Positions 1 to 10,178 are shown, counted from the first letter of the stretch. The stretch is 64,000 bases of DNA from Gammaproteobacteria bacterium (GCA_026195255.1 JAPHSS010000002.1:164843-228842); one strand, 5' to 3'. Translations and numbers: made by a program. Notes: a model not told the origin generated them from the letters alone.

Positions 1-914
1 TACTTCATTACCAGTTGCACGCTGATAAACAGATTACAGCGATTGACACGCGCTTTTATCAACCGGAAAGTGAACTGGCCAGTTTATATAAGGCACTGGT
101 AACGGCGGTGCGTGATTATGTGAAGGGTAATGGCTTTAACGGTGTGGTAATCGGTCTGTCAGGCGGGGTTGATTCTGCCTTAACGCTGGCTATTGCAGCG
201 GATGCTCTGGGTGCAGATCAGGTTCACGCGGTAATGATGCCATCAAGATATAGCGCACAAATGAGTCTGCATGATGCACGTGCTCAGGCTGAGATTATGG
301 GTGTTAAGTATAAAGAAATTTCAATTGAACCCACTTTCCAGGCTTTTCTGGAAACCCTGAAAGAAGAGTTTACCGGTACAGAAACGGATACTACAGAAGA
401 AAATATTCAGGCTCGTTGCCGCGGTGTTATTTTAATGGCCTTATCTAATAAATCAGGCCGCATGGTGCTGACAACGGGTAATAAAAGTGAAATGGCAGTG
501 GGTTACAGCACTTTGTATGGTGATATGGCAGGTGGTTTTGCACCTTTAAAAGATGTAGAAAAACAGCTGGTTTATGCTCTGTGTGATTATAGAAATTCTG
601 TTAGTCAGGTTATCCCGCAACGTGTACTCGACAGACCGCCATCGGCTGAACTAAGACCAGACCAGGAAGACCAGGACAGCTTGCCGGATTACGCAATTCT
701 CGATGCAATTCTAAGAATGAGTGTTGAAGAAGACCTGCCAAAACAGCAGATTATTGATGCAGGTTATGATCAGCAAACGGTCGAGAGAGTACTGGGTATG
801 GTGCAGATAAATGAGTATAAGCGCCGTCAGGCACCACCGGGAGTAAGGGTTACGCAACGTGCCTTTGGGCGCGACAGGCGATACCCCATTACGTCGGGAT
901 ATAGAAGAAGCTGA
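1..914 (+). CDS. nadE: Glutamine-dependent NAD+ synthetase, C-terminal synthetase part (5' end outside window)
   Basis: Makes NAD+ from deamido-NAD, ATP and glutamine- or ammonia-derived nitrogen, the last step of NAD synthesis. The reading frame is open to the left window edge, so the gene is cut; about 304 codons remain. The ATP-pyrophosphatase loop SGGVDSAL (around base 159) and the family motifs TTGNKSE and YGDMAGG are present. Two-domain NadE enzymes are about 540 residues with an N-terminal nitrilase-like glutaminase. That domain is not seen here and is inferred to lie upstream, because the visible part begins just before the synthetase domain. The gene ends 40 bases before a large palindromic repeat and is convergent with bamD. 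Confidence 0.93.
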   Translation, partial: LHYQLHADKQITAIDTRFYQPESELASLYKALVTAVRDYVKGNGFNGVVIGLSGGVDSALTLAIAADALGADQVHAVMMPSRYSAQMSLHDARAQAEIMGVKYKEISIEPTFQAFLETLKEEFTGTETDTTEENIQARCRGVILMALSNKSGRMVLTTGNKSEMAVGYSTLYGDMAGGFAPLKDVEKQLVYALCDYRNSVSQVIPQRVLDRPPSAELRPDQEDQDSLPDYAILDAILRMSVEEDLPKQQIIDAGYDQQTVERVLGMVQINEYKRRQAPPGVRVTQRAFGRDRRYPITSGYRRS

Positions 915-953
915 TAGCTCATCAGTAATTTAGGTGAATCTCAACTGAACGTG

Positions 954-1144
954 ATTACCCTGTTCAGGCGCATCTCCCTCGGGGAAAGACCGCGCTTTTT
1001 GCGCTCTGTCCCCTGTTTGATGCCATCAAGAGTTTGGCGGAGTCGGTTTATGACACTATCAGCGCATAGTGGTATGGGTTAAGGGGACGGAGCGCCAAAC
1101 AGCGGCGGTCCATCCCCGATGGAGATGGGCATGAACAGGGTAAT
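954..1144. repeat. Palindromic repeat family A, copy 1
   Basis: An imperfect palindrome of about 190 bases fills the gap between convergent nadE and bamD. The outer arms start ATTACCCTGTTCA (954) and end TGAACAGGGTAAT (1144) and pair, with mismatches, for about 60 bases. Inside lies a small hairpin, CACTAT/ATAGTG at 1054-1071. Related copies are at 38303-38477 and 42035-42222. It contains no credible ORF. The convergent position would suit a bidirectional transcription terminator, but that is inference. Confidence 0.85.
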
Positions 1145-1147
1145 GTT

Positions 1148-1933
1148 TTAGTTTGCTGGTGCTTCCAGTTCAGTATCACCACTGGCTATAAGCTGGCTTC
1201 CAACAACTGGGTTAACATCCAGCACAGATTGTGCATCTGCAGCCAGATCATGCAAACCTAGATTTTTATAAGATTTGACCATGATTGCCAGCGCTTCTCT
1301 GCTGGCGGGGGTTGTTGGATAGGTTTCTAATACATATTGACCGCGCTTGGCTGCGGCCAACCAGGCTTCACGTTTTATGTAGTAATTGGCTGCATGTAAT
1401 TCAGCTTTTGCTAACTGGTTACGCAGGTAAAGCATATGCTGGTATGAATTCATGGCATAACGGCTATCGGGATAACGCTCAACCAGGGTTGAAAAACTGC
1501 GTAAAGCATCATTCATCGATTTGTTATCATGCTGTGACAGGTCACGTGTAAAATAACTATCGAGAAAACCGCTGCCCCGGTTGTAGTCTGCCAGACCTTT
1601 TAAATACCAGGCATAGTCAACATTTGGATCCCTGGGGTTTATTCGAATAAAGCGGTCTGCAGCTGCGATGGCAGATTCTGGTTCTTCGAATTTATAATAA
1701 GCATAAGCAACATCAAGCTGAGCTTGTCTGGCATAAGGGCTAAAGGGGAAACGAGCTTCCAGGTTTTCAAGATTTCTGATAGCCTCTTCGAATTCACCAG
1801 CCTCTAATGCCATAGTGGCTTCATCGTAGAAATCCAGTGCGCTCCAGTCGGCATAAATATCTTTTTTTACGCCGTCATCACTGCACGCGATGAGAAACAA
1901 AGATAAGATAAGTGTAGAAAGTAATCGTGTCAT
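1148..1933 (-). CDS. bamD: Outer membrane protein assembly factor BamD (lipoprotein)
   Basis: Lipoprotein of the BAM complex that inserts beta-barrel proteins into the outer membrane. The 261-residue product opens with a lipoprotein signal peptide and a lipobox ending in Cys17 (LFLIAC). TPR-like helical pairs follow through the rest, typical of the YfiO/BamD family in length and pattern (for example the ARFPFSPYARQAQLDVAY helix region). It is divergent from rluD, the usual gammaproteobacterial arrangement, with about 100 bases of shared promoter space. The start at 1933 fits the signal peptide directly. Confidence 0.93.
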   Translation of the reverse strand: MTRLLSTLILSLFLIACSDDGVKKDIYADWSALDFYDEATMALEAGEFEEAIRNLENLEARFPFSPYARQAQLDVAYAYYKFEEPESAIAAADRFIRINPRDPNVDYAWYLKGLADYNRGSGFLDSYFTRDLSQHDNKSMNDALRSFSTLVERYPDSRYAMNSYQHMLYLRNQLAKAELHAANYYIKREAWLAAAKRGQYVLETYPTTPASREALAIMVKSYKNLGLHDLAADAQSVLDVNPVVGSQLIASGDTELEAPAN

Positions 1934-2033
1934 AATTGCAGCATCGTATGGTTTCGTAAAATAAAGGTTAAATAGTGTTAATTGAAATTGAACAAGTCAA
2001 AGCCATTTCGGCATTATACAAGAGAAGTCGTCT

Positions 2034-3056
2034 ATGTCCGATGGTATAAATCACGAAATTGTAAAAATAACCGTTCCGCTGGAGTACGCATCCCAGAGGT
2101 TGGACGCAGTTTTAGTGAAAATGTTCCCTGATTATTCCCGCAGTCGACTGCAGCAGTGGATAAAAGCGGAGCGGGTTTTATTGGATGGGGTAATACCAAG
2201 GGCCAAAGATAAAGTTATTGGCGGTGATCAGCTTGAATTGCATATAGAGCATGAAATTCTTGATCAGGGTGTTGTCGCTCAGGATATGAATCTGGATATC
2301 GTTTATGAAGATGATGATATTCTGGTTGTAAATAAACCTGTTGGGCTGGTAGTGCATCCAGCAGCAGGACACGCGGATGGTACGCTGCAAAATGGTTTGT
2401 TATTTCATGATGACAAATTACATGAGGTGCCTCGTTCAGGTATCGTACATCGTCTTGATAAGGATACTTCCGGTTTACTGGTTGTCGCTAAAACACTTAA
2501 AGCGCATAAATTACTGGTTGAACAGTTACAGGCGCGCACGGTTCATAGAGAGTATCAGGCGATCGTTTTTGGTGTATTAACTTCGGGTGGTACGGTTGAT
2601 ATCGGTATTGGTCGTCATGGTCGTGACCGAAAAAAGATGGCAGTAAAAGCGGAAGGCAAACAGGCGATCACGCATTTTCGTGTGTTAGATCGTTATCGTG
2701 GGCATAGTCGAATTAAGGTTAATCTTGAGACAGGTCGTACCCATCAAATACGTGTGCATATGGCACATATCAAACATCCATTAGTTGGTGATCAAACTTA
2801 CGGTGGAAGATTGCAGCTTCCCCAGGGGTGTGGAGATGCTTTAAAAGAGATGTTGCGTGGTTTTAGTCGTCAGGCATTACACGCGCGTAAACTGGGCTTA
2901 ATCCATCCATCTACGGGTAAACATATGGAATGGAAGGCGCCCTTACCAGACGATATGAAACAACTTATAGCTGTGCTTGAGGATGATATAGCCAGGGATA
3001 TAACGGAAGACGATTACGATCTGGAGGATTTCTCAGATGAATATACACATGAGTGA
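2034..3056 (+). CDS. rluD: 23S rRNA pseudouridine synthase RluD
   Basis: Converts uridines 1911, 1915 and 1917 (E. coli numbering) of 23S rRNA helix 69 to pseudouridine. The 340-residue protein has an N-terminal S4 RNA-binding domain (about residues 15-80) and a RluA-family catalytic domain. The catalytic aspartate is Asp142 in HRLDKDTSG, and the downstream family motif is GRTHQIRVH. An acidic C-terminal tail rich in Asp and Glu follows. It is divergent from bamD and followed by pgeF, as in many Gammaproteobacteria, which supports RluD rather than RluA or RluC. Confidence 0.94.
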   Translation: MSDGINHEIVKITVPLEYASQRLDAVLVKMFPDYSRSRLQQWIKAERVLLDGVIPRAKDKVIGGDQLELHIEHEILDQGVVAQDMNLDIVYEDDDILVVNKPVGLVVHPAAGHADGTLQNGLLFHDDKLHEVPRSGIVHRLDKDTSGLLVVAKTLKAHKLLVEQLQARTVHREYQAIVFGVLTSGGTVDIGIGRHGRDRKKMAVKAEGKQAITHFRVLDRYRGHSRIKVNLETGRTHQIRVHMAHIKHPLVGDQTYGGRLQLPQGCGDALKEMLRGFSRQALHARKLGLIHPSTGKHMEWKAPLPDDMKQLIAVLEDDIARDITEDDYDLEDFSDEYTHE

Positions 3057-3083
3057 TCAAATATTTCCGATTGAAATGAACGA

Positions 3084-3875
3084 GTGACTGATATTAACGG
3101 ACACATTATAAAACCAGACTGGCCTGCAGCCGAAAATATCCATGCCTTTTGTACAACGCGTAAAAACGGGGTCAGCACAGGTGTTTATGCCGGAAATAAT
3201 CTAGGTCTTCATGTTGAAGACAACCCTCAACATGTTCTGGCCAATCGACAGCAAATGATTCGCCAGTTTAACCTTCCAGAAGAACCGCGCTGGCTCGATC
3301 AGGTGCATGGAAATCGGGTGATCAATGCCAATTATATATACCCAGGTTCTTTGAGTGGGCAAAAAGATAATAATCAGTTAACCCAGACAGATGGATTATT
3401 GGCAGATGCCTCATTTAGTGAAACGGCTAATACGGTATGTGCCGTTATGACGGCTGATTGTTTGCCTATGCTAATTTGTAACAGAAAGGGTAATAAAGTG
3501 GCTGCTGCGCATGTCGGCTGGCGCGGCCTTGCCGATGATGTTATTGAAGCCACGGTAGCATCGCTTAGTGAAAGACACAGTGAACTTCTGATCTGGTTAG
3601 GCCCTGCCATTGGAGCGCACGCTTTTGAAGTAGGTGAAGAAGTTTTTAATATCTTTGTTAATAATCAGCCGAAAGCCATAGAAGCGTTTAAACAAAATCG
3701 CCAGGGTCATTATCTGGCAGATATTTATCTTCTGGCAAAATTACGCTTACACAATATCGGTATCAGGGAAATATATGGTGGCGAATATTGCACCTATACT
3801 GATGCGGATCAATTTTATTCCTATCGCCGAGATGGTAAAACAGGACGCCAGGCTAGTTTAATCTGGTTTGAATAA
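3084..3875 (+). CDS. pgeF: Polyphenol oxidase / purine nucleoside phosphorylase family protein (YfiH, LACC1 family)
   Basis: A 263-residue member of the YfiH/LACC1 family. E. coli YfiH is known as a peptidoglycan-editing factor, and relatives act as purine nucleoside phosphorylases and adenosine deaminases. The metal-site residues are visible: His in QVHGNRV, Cys in MTADCLPML and His in HVGWRG. The start is the GTG at 3084; the same frame is closed by a stop at 3072. It follows rluD by 27 bases and is probably in the same operon, a conserved pairing. Cytoplasmic, no signal peptide. Confidence 0.9.
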   Translation: MTDINGHIIKPDWPAAENIHAFCTTRKNGVSTGVYAGNNLGLHVEDNPQHVLANRQQMIRQFNLPEEPRWLDQVHGNRVINANYIYPGSLSGQKDNNQLTQTDGLLADASFSETANTVCAVMTADCLPMLICNRKGNKVAAAHVGWRGLADDVIEATVASLSERHSELLIWLGPAIGAHAFEVGEEVFNIFVNNQPKAIEAFKQNRQGHYLADIYLLAKLRLHNIGIREIYGGEYCTYTDADQFYSYRRDGKTGRQASLIWFE

Positions 3876-3900
3876 AGCCTCATAATTTTGGGAGAAAAAA

Positions 3901-4413
3901 ATGAAGTGCTCAGTATTAACACTGGTTGGTGCAGATCAGGCAGGTATTGTTGCCGCAGTGACAGACGCTCTTTATAAGCAGGGTTGCAGTTTAGCTCAGG
4001 CGTCTATGATGCGTCTGGGTGCAAATTTTGCCATTATGTTACGTGTCTCCCATGATGAAGCAAAGGACCTGCGAAATATACTAAGCGAGATATGTGAAAA
4101 CATGAGTTTGCATTTACATATAGATGAAGATGTAGATACAGACGTTTTAAGGCCTGATCCCGATGTGCAGGTTACAGTTTATGGTGCAGATAGAAACGGC
4201 ATCGTCGCACAGGTGACTTCAGCTTTAGCCGTGGCAGGTTTAAATATCATCGATCTTGAAACGGATCTTGGTGGTACTAAAGACAAACCAATTTACATAA
4301 TGACTTTAGAGGGGCTGGCTACTAAAGGTGTTGAATCATTACAAAATGCACTGAACGCTCTTAACTCTGATATTGAAGTAAACCTTGATGAAATAAATAC
4401 ATTAAGGGGATAG
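3901..4413 (+). CDS. ACT-domain regulator, GcvR-like paralogue
   Basis: A 170-residue protein built of two ACT domains (about residues 3-80 and 90-165), each beginning with the pattern VGADQAGIVAAVTDAL or YGADRNGIVAQVTSAL. ACT pairs bind amino acids, and the GcvR branch represses the glycine cleavage operon in E. coli. A second relative at 42232 sits in the conserved dapA-gcvR-bcp locus and is the better candidate for true GcvR, so this one is a paralogue with unknown ligand. RBS GGAGAA lies upstream of the ATG. It is closely followed by a peptide deformylase gene. Confidence 0.8.
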   Translation: MKCSVLTLVGADQAGIVAAVTDALYKQGCSLAQASMMRLGANFAIMLRVSHDEAKDLRNILSEICENMSLHLHIDEDVDTDVLRPDPDVQVTVYGADRNGIVAQVTSALAVAGLNIIDLETDLGGTKDKPIYIMTLEGLATKGVESLQNALNALNSDIEVNLDEINTLRG

Positions 4414-4419
4414 GATTTA

Positions 4420-4917
4420 ATGGAAATTTTGACCTACCCGGATCAGCGCTTAAAACAAATATCAGAAAGTGTCGAGTCTATTGATAAAGACGTATTAAAT
4501 TTCATACATGAATTAGAGCAGGCCCGTATGGCAGGTCCAGGTGCTGTCGGTATTGCAGCACCTCAGGTTAATAATTTTCAAAGAATAGTTATTGTTGATG
4601 TATCAGATATGCGCAAACCAGTGGATAACCACGGGCATCTGATTATGATTAATCCTGAAATTGCCGCCTGGGATGGCATGCATATGGGGCGTGAAGGCTG
4701 TTTGTCTGTACCTGACTTCACCGGTAATGTTATTCGGGCTGAAAAAATCAAACTAAATTATATGGATGAAACAGGTGAGACCCATGAATTTGAATCAAGC
4801 GGTTTCGAGGCTAGAGCAATACAGCATGAACTTGATCATCTCGACGGCCTGTTATTTCTTGATCGACTGGTAAGCCGACGCAGTGATTTGTTTAAACGTA
4901 AAAATTATAAAAAATAG
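4420..4917 (+). CDS. def: Peptide deformylase family protein
   Basis: Removes the formyl group from N-terminal methionine of new proteins. The metal ligands are present: Cys94 in EGCLSVP, and His136 and His140 in HELDH with catalytic Glu137. Motif 1 reads AVGIAAPQ, where the usual first residue is Gly. At 165 residues the length is normal. It is only 6 bases from the ACT-domain gene and not next to fmt, the classical def partner. It may therefore be a second deformylase, with the main copy elsewhere in the genome (inference). Confidence 0.88.
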   Translation: MEILTYPDQRLKQISESVESIDKDVLNFIHELEQARMAGPGAVGIAAPQVNNFQRIVIVDVSDMRKPVDNHGHLIMINPEIAAWDGMHMGREGCLSVPDFTGNVIRAEKIKLNYMDETGETHEFESSGFEARAIQHELDHLDGLLFLDRLVSRRSDLFKRKNYKK

Positions 4918-5002
4918 CGTTTGATAAATCCGCACAATGCAACATATTCTCTAAGAATCATCTATTATTAACCTAAATAAGTTATCGAATTATAGATTAT
5001 AT

Positions 5003-7420
5003 ATGCCAAAAGGATTAAATTTAGATATATCACAATCCAATGCATTGGCGATAAGCCTGTGCAACCTCGGGTTATGTGATTATTGCTTGCCACCGACACC
5101 TGTTCTGAATTTTTCTAATTCCTGGGCTCAAATTTTAGGTTACACAGCCGAAGAAATTCCTCCAGCTGAAATTTTTCATAGCTGGTGGGGACAACAAATT
5201 CATTCCGATGATCACGCACGAGTGATTAGTCTTTTTAATCAGCTCTATTCCGGGGATTTAAAAAAACTAAGTTGTACTATGCGGGTTAAACGCAAACTGG
5301 GAGACTGGTGTGAAGTTGAAGTTATCGCCAGTGTTATAAAACGTGATGTAAAAGGATGGGCGCAACACGTTTTTACTGTGATGCGTGATCTGGCGGCAAG
5401 TGAAAACAGATACAAGCGTATAGTTGAAAACTTAAATGAAGGTATCTGGGTCATTGATCGATATAATAATATCCGTTTCGTGAATCAGGCACTAGTCGAT
5501 ATGCTGGGTTACAGTATTGAAGATATGTTAGGGGTACCCGTATTTGATTTTGAAAATAACAATAATCAGAAGGTATTAAAAAAACAGATAAGTGAAAGAA
5601 AAAAAGGCTTATCCAGTGTTTATGAAATAGAGCTTTTACATAAAAAGGGCCACAGTGTTTTAATTCAGGTTGAATCTGCTCCCTTATTAGATGAGCAGAA
5701 CAGGTTTGATGGTTTTGTTGAAGGCATAAAGGATATGACAGATATTCGTAGCCAGCAATTAAAACTGAAAATGCTTTCGTCTGCTGTTGAACAAAGTGGT
5801 TCTATGGTTTTAATAACAGATAAAGATGCAAATATTGAATATGCTAATCCTAAATTGTGTGAAATAACAAAATATACAAAAGAAGAATTGTTGAATCAAA
5901 ATGCCAGTATATTTCAGCCTGAAGATATTGATGTGCAGGAGATGGCAGATTTATGGAAGAGGATAAATCAGGGGCAGGACTGGCAAGGAGAAATGCAACT
6001 TAGAAAAAAAGAAGGAGGTAATATATGGGTATTAATGTCTGTTTCATCTATTACCAATGAAATGTCTGCAATTACGCATTTCGTTACTGTTTTTGAAGAT
6101 GTGTCACAACTAAAAGAAGCGCATTTAAAAATGGAAGAGCTGGCATATGTTGATAGCTTAACCGGGTTGGCAAATCGTATATTATTTAGAGACAGGTTAG
6201 AACAAGTTTTAAAAAGTTTGAAAAGAACAGAAGCTACGGCCGCATTATTATACCTGGATTTAGATGAGTTTAAACGAATTAACGACTCCCTGGGACATGA
6301 TGTTGGCGATGCAGTTTTAATGAAGGTGGCTGAAACTTTACGACAATGTGTGAGGTATCAGGATACGGTTGCACGAATGGGTGGAGATGAATTCGTTATT
6401 TTACTGACGGATATCGACGGTATGTCAGGTGCTTCTTCTGTTGCAAGAAAAATAATGGATGCTATGTCCGAGCCCATTCGCCTGCTAAAGAATGAAATAT
6501 TAATTTCTCCCAGTATCGGTATTACACTCGCGCCAGCAGATAGTTTGAATGCTGATATTTTATTAAAAAATGCAGATATGGCAATGTATAAAGCCAAGTC
6601 ATCCGGTAGAAATAATTATCAGTTTTTTACTGAAGAAATGAATACGCAAATTGTTGATCATTTGAGTATAGAGAATGATTTGCGGCAAGCTTTAAATAGT
6701 AATCAGTTGCATGTTAAGTATCAACCTAAGTGTGATATTAAAACTAAAAAACTGGTTGGAGTAGAGGCCTTGATAAGGTGGAATCATCCAACTAAAGGAG
6801 AGTTGTCACCAGAGTACTTTATCCCCATTGCAGAAACTGCGGGATTAATGGTGAAACTGGGCAAATGGGTTTTAAGAACTGCGTGTAAAGAAATCAAGAG
6901 CCTGGAGCAGAAAGGTATGCCCGATATTGAGTTAGCTGTGAATTTATCAACCCGTCAGTTTCGTGACCCTTATCTTTTAGAAACGATACAGAACACATTG
7001 GCGGAAACAGATTTTAAAGCCGTTAAACTTGAACTTGAAATTACTGAAACTACATTGATGGAACAAATTGATCATGCAATTGATTTGCTGGATCAGATTA
7101 AAGCATTAGGTATATCACTTACCATTGATGATTTTGGAACCGGTTACTCTTCACTTAACTATTTAAAACGTTTGCCTATTGATACACTAAAAATAGATAA
7201 AGCGTTTATTACAGATATACCCAATGATAAAGATGATATGGAAATTGCAGCAGCGGTAATTGCCATGGCTCATAAGCTGGGTTTAACTGTTGTTGCCGAA
7301 GGTGTAGCAACTAAAGAACATTGGGCATTTCTAGAAAAAAACAAGTGTGATATAGCTCAGGGGTACTTAATGGGGAAACCCATGTTGACCGATGAATTAT
7401 TGAGCAAGTTTTTGAATTAA
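5003..7420 (+). CDS. PAS-PAS-PAS-GGDEF-EAL cyclic di-GMP signalling protein
   Basis: An 805-residue cytoplasmic sensor with three PAS-like regions (about residues 28-130, 135-250 and 255-375), a GGDEF diguanylate cyclase domain (about 380-545) and an EAL phosphodiesterase domain (about 560-800). The cyclase signature is an intact GGDEF. A RYQD product-inhibition site lies five residues before it. The EAL domain keeps EALIRW, ELEITE and DDFGTGYSSL, so both activities look possible. No membrane segment was seen, so the signal is probably sensed inside the cell. The gene stands alone between def and clpB. Confidence 0.93.
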   Translation: MPKGLNLDISQSNALAISLCNLGLCDYCLPPTPVLNFSNSWAQILGYTAEEIPPAEIFHSWWGQQIHSDDHARVISLFNQLYSGDLKKLSCTMRVKRKLGDWCEVEVIASVIKRDVKGWAQHVFTVMRDLAASENRYKRIVENLNEGIWVIDRYNNIRFVNQALVDMLGYSIEDMLGVPVFDFENNNNQKVLKKQISERKKGLSSVYEIELLHKKGHSVLIQVESAPLLDEQNRFDGFVEGIKDMTDIRSQQLKLKMLSSAVEQSGSMVLITDKDANIEYANPKLCEITKYTKEELLNQNASIFQPEDIDVQEMADLWKRINQGQDWQGEMQLRKKEGGNIWVLMSVSSITNEMSAITHFVTVFEDVSQLKEAHLKMEELAYVDSLTGLANRILFRDRLEQVLKSLKRTEATAALLYLDLDEFKRINDSLGHDVGDAVLMKVAETLRQCVRYQDTVARMGGDEFVILLTDIDGMSGASSVARKIMDAMSEPIRLLKNEILISPSIGITLAPADSLNADILLKNADMAMYKAKSSGRNNYQFFTEEMNTQIVDHLSIENDLRQALNSNQLHVKYQPKCDIKTKKLVGVEALIRWNHPTKGELSPEYFIPIAETAGLMVKLGKWVLRTACKEIKSLEQKGMPDIELAVNLSTRQFRDPYLLETIQNTLAETDFKAVKLELEITETTLMEQIDHAIDLLDQIKALGISLTIDDFGTGYSSLNYLKRLPIDTLKIDKAFITDIPNDKDDMEIAAAVIAMAHKLGLTVVAEGVATKEHWAFLEKNKCDIAQGYLMGKPMLTDELLSKFLN

Positions 7421-7489
7421 AATCAACTGCGTGTTATAACTCTAGGTGCTTTTGGTGGTTGTTTTATAACCCGGAGTTTTAGTCTATCC

Positions 7490-7515
7490 CTTGAAATTTT
7501 TTGATCAACCCATAT
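7490..7515 (+). promoter_or_regulatory. Sigma-32 (heat-shock) type promoter of clpB
   Basis: CTTGAAA at 7490-7496 and CCCATAT at 7509-7515, separated by 12 bases. This closely matches the RpoH consensus (CTTGAA, 13-17 bases, CCCATNT). It lies 36 bases before the clpB start codon. The call rests on the motif and on clpB being a classical RpoH target. Confidence 0.8.
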
Positions 7516-7550
7516 CTTCTAGTTAATAGAAAATTTACCGAGGACATGCC

Positions 7551-10127
7551 ATGAGAATGGATCGATTAACCAGCAAATTTCAAATGGCGCTCTCTGAAGC
7601 GCAATCACTCGCAGTTGGGCGAGATCATCAGTTTATAGAACCATTACACCTCATGCTGGCATTGCTTGACCAGGATGGTGGGTCGGTGCGTCATTTATTA
7701 AGCATGAGCAATGTAAATGTGAATGGTTTGCGTTCAAAACTGGGAGAGGAGATTGAGCACTTTCCCCAGGTTGAAGGTAATGAAGGAGAGATTCATCTTT
7801 CCAATGATTTAGGTCGCCTGTTAAATGTAACAGATAAGTTAGCACAGAAACGTAAAGACGATTATATCTCTAGTGAATTGTTCGTACTTGCGGCAATTGA
7901 GGAAAAATCGCGTATTGGTGACATTTTAAGAGAGTTTGGTGCCGATAAAAAATCCCTGGAAGAAGCAATTGAAAAAGTACGTGGCGGGCAGAGTGTAAAT
8001 GACCCAAATGCAGAAGATCAAAGGCAGGCACTTGAGAAATATACTGTTGATGTAACTGAACGAGCTGAACAGGGTAAATTAGATCCTGTGATTGGTCGAG
8101 ATGAAGAAATTCGGCGAACAGTTCAGGTATTGCAAAGACGTACAAAAAACAACCCGGTTCTAATTGGTGAACCGGGCGTTGGTAAAACGGCTATTGTTGA
8201 AGGACTGGCTCAACGTATTGTTAATGGCGAAGTACCCGATGGTATAAAAGGTAAACGTTTATTGTCGCTTGATTTAGCGGCATTAATTGCCGGTGCAAAA
8301 TTTCGCGGTGAGTTTGAAGAACGTTTAAAAGCGGTTCTAAATGACCTGTCGAAACAGGAAGGTCAGGTTATCTTATTTATTGATGAAATTCATACTATGG
8401 TAGGCGCAGGTAAATCTGAGGGCGCTATGGATGCAGGTAATATGTTAAAACCTGCACTTGCCAGAGGTGAGTTACATTGTGTAGGCGCAACAACGCTTGA
8501 TGAGTATCGCAAATATATAGAAAAAGATGCAGCACTTGAAAGACGCTTTCAAAAGGTACTGGTTGACGAACCCAGTGTTGAAGATACCATTGCAATTTTG
8601 CGTGGTTTAAAAGGCCGCTATGAAGTTCATCATGGTGTTGATATAACTGACCCGGCAATTGTTTCTGCCGCAGTATTATCACATCGTTATGTTACTGATC
8701 GCCAGTTGCCTGATAAAGCCATAGATTTAATTGATGAAGCGGCAAGTCGTATTCGCATGGAAATTGACTCTAAACCGGAAGTCATGGACAGGCTGGAGCG
8801 TCGTTTAATTCAATTAAAAATTGAACGCGAAGCGCTGACCAAAGAAGATGACAGAGCATCAAAAGAACGTTTGTTAAAGTTACAGGAAGAGATTGATGGG
8901 CTTGAGCAGGAGTATCAGACGCTAGAAGAAGTATGGTTGGCTGAAAAAGCGGCTTTACATGGTAGCGCCAGTATTAAGGAAAAATTAGAACAGGCTCGCC
9001 TGGAATTAGAAACCGCACGTCGAGCTAATGATTTAGCACGTATGTCTGAATTGCAGTATGGGCGTATTCCAGAACTTGAAAAAGAACTGGATATGGCTTC
9101 GCAGGCAGAAATGCAGGAAATGACTCTGTTACGTAACCGTGTCACCGAAGAAGAGATTGCCGAAGTTGTTTCAAGAGCAACAGGCATACCTGTTTCGAAA
9201 ATGATGGAAGGTGAAAAAGATAAATTGCTGCGCATGGAAGATGAGATAACCAGGCGTGTTGTCGGGCAGGAAGAAGCGGTTATTTCTGTTTCTAATGCAA
9301 TAAGACGATCACGCGCCGGCCTGTCTGATCCTAATCGCCCAAATGGTTCGTTTTTATTTTTAGGCCCTACTGGTGTGGGTAAAACGGAGTTAACAAAAGC
9401 ACTGGCAAAATTCATGTTTGACACAGAAGATGCGATGGTTCGCATTGATATGTCTGAGTTTATGGAAAAACACTCAGTGGCCAGATTAATAGGTGCACCA
9501 CCGGGTTATGTTGGTTATGAAGAAGGCGGATATTTAACAGAAGCGGTACGCCGTAAACCTTATTCAGTTATTTTGCTGGATGAAGTGGAAAAAGCGCACC
9601 CGGATGTTTTTAATGTTCTGCTTCAGGTTTTAGATGATGGTCGCTTAACAGATGGTCAGGGACGTACGGTTGATTTCAGAAATACGGTTATTATTATGAC
9701 ATCTAATCTCGGCTCTCAGCATATACAGGAATATAGTGATAAAGGTGACTACGAAGGAATGAAATCTGCGGTAATGGAAGTTGTCGGTAAGCACTTCAGA
9801 CCAGAATTCATAAACAGGATTGATGAATCTGTTGTATTCCATACTTTAGGGCGTGAGCAAATTCGCTCTATCACGGCAATACAGGTTGATATTTTACGTC
9901 AACGGTTACAGGAAAGGGAATTAGGCCTTGAGCTAAGTGAAGCGGTGCTTGATAAACTGGGCGATGCAGGGTTTGATCCGGTATATGGAGCAAGACCACT
10001 GAAAAGAGCTATTCAACAGAGTCTTGAGAATCCGTTAGCGCAGTTGTTATTGCAGGGCGAATTCATCGCCGGGGATGTCATAGCGGTTGAGATTGACGGA
10101 GATAAGTTGAGCTTTAAAAAGGCCTAG
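7551..10127 (+). CDS. clpB: ATP-dependent chaperone ClpB (protein disaggregase)
   Basis: Hexameric AAA+ disaggregase that works with DnaK to rescue aggregated proteins. The 858-residue length is normal. Order: Clp N-domain (1-145), first ATPase domain with Walker A GEPGVGKT and Walker B ILFIDE, a coiled-coil M domain (about 410-525) that separates ClpB from ClpA, and a second ATPase with GPTGVGKTE and [10 protein letters not shown]. The heat-shock promoter immediately upstream agrees with the function. Downstream is a perfect 12-bp inverted repeat. Confidence 0.97.
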   Translation: MRMDRLTSKFQMALSEAQSLAVGRDHQFIEPLHLMLALLDQDGGSVRHLLSMSNVNVNGLRSKLGEEIEHFPQVEGNEGEIHLSNDLGRLLNVTDKLAQKRKDDYISSELFVLAAIEEKSRIGDILREFGADKKSLEEAIEKVRGGQSVNDPNAEDQRQALEKYTVDVTERAEQGKLDPVIGRDEEIRRTVQVLQRRTKNNPVLIGEPGVGKTAIVEGLAQRIVNGEVPDGIKGKRLLSLDLAALIAGAKFRGEFEERLKAVLNDLSKQEGQVILFIDEIHTMVGAGKSEGAMDAGNMLKPALARGELHCVGATTLDEYRKYIEKDAALERRFQKVLVDEPSVEDTIAILRGLKGRYEVHHGVDITDPAIVSAAVLSHRYVTDRQLPDKAIDLIDEAASRIRMEIDSKPEVMDRLERRLIQLKIEREALTKEDDRASKERLLKLQEEIDGLEQEYQTLEEVWLAEKAALHGSASIKEKLEQARLELETARRANDLARMSELQYGRIPELEKELDMASQAEMQEMTLLRNRVTEEEIAEVVSRATGIPVSKMMEGEKDKLLRMEDEITRRVVGQEEAVISVSNAIRRSRAGLSDPNRPNGSFLFLGPTGVGKTELTKALAKFMFDTEDAMVRIDMSEFMEKHSVARLIGAPPGYVGYEEGGYLTEAVRRKPYSVILLDEVEKAHPDVFNVLLQVLDDGRLTDGQGRTVDFRNTVIIMTSNLGSQHIQEYSDKGDYEGMKSAVMEVVGKHFRPEFINRIDESVVFHTLGREQIRSITAIQVDILRQRLQERELGLELSEAVLDKLGDAGFDPVYGARPLKRAIQQSLENPLAQLLLQGEFIAGDVIAVEIDGDKLSFKKA

Positions 10128-10144
10128 AGTTTAGGACAGCTGTA

Positions 10145-10178
10145 TTTAGGTTAGTGGGTTTATCCTCACTAACCTAAA
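10145..10178. terminator. Inverted repeat between convergent clpB and ComFB-like gene
   Basis: A perfect 12-bp stem (TTTAGGTTAGTG / CACTAACCTAAA) with a 10-base loop lies just after clpB and before the end of the opposing gene. It is well placed as a bidirectional terminator, but there is no clear poly-T tail, so this is a moderate call. Confidence 0.55.

Noticed and set aside
8915..9445. 176-codon minus-strand frame in clpB
   Set aside because: Complete antisense of the clpB coding region; no independent signal.
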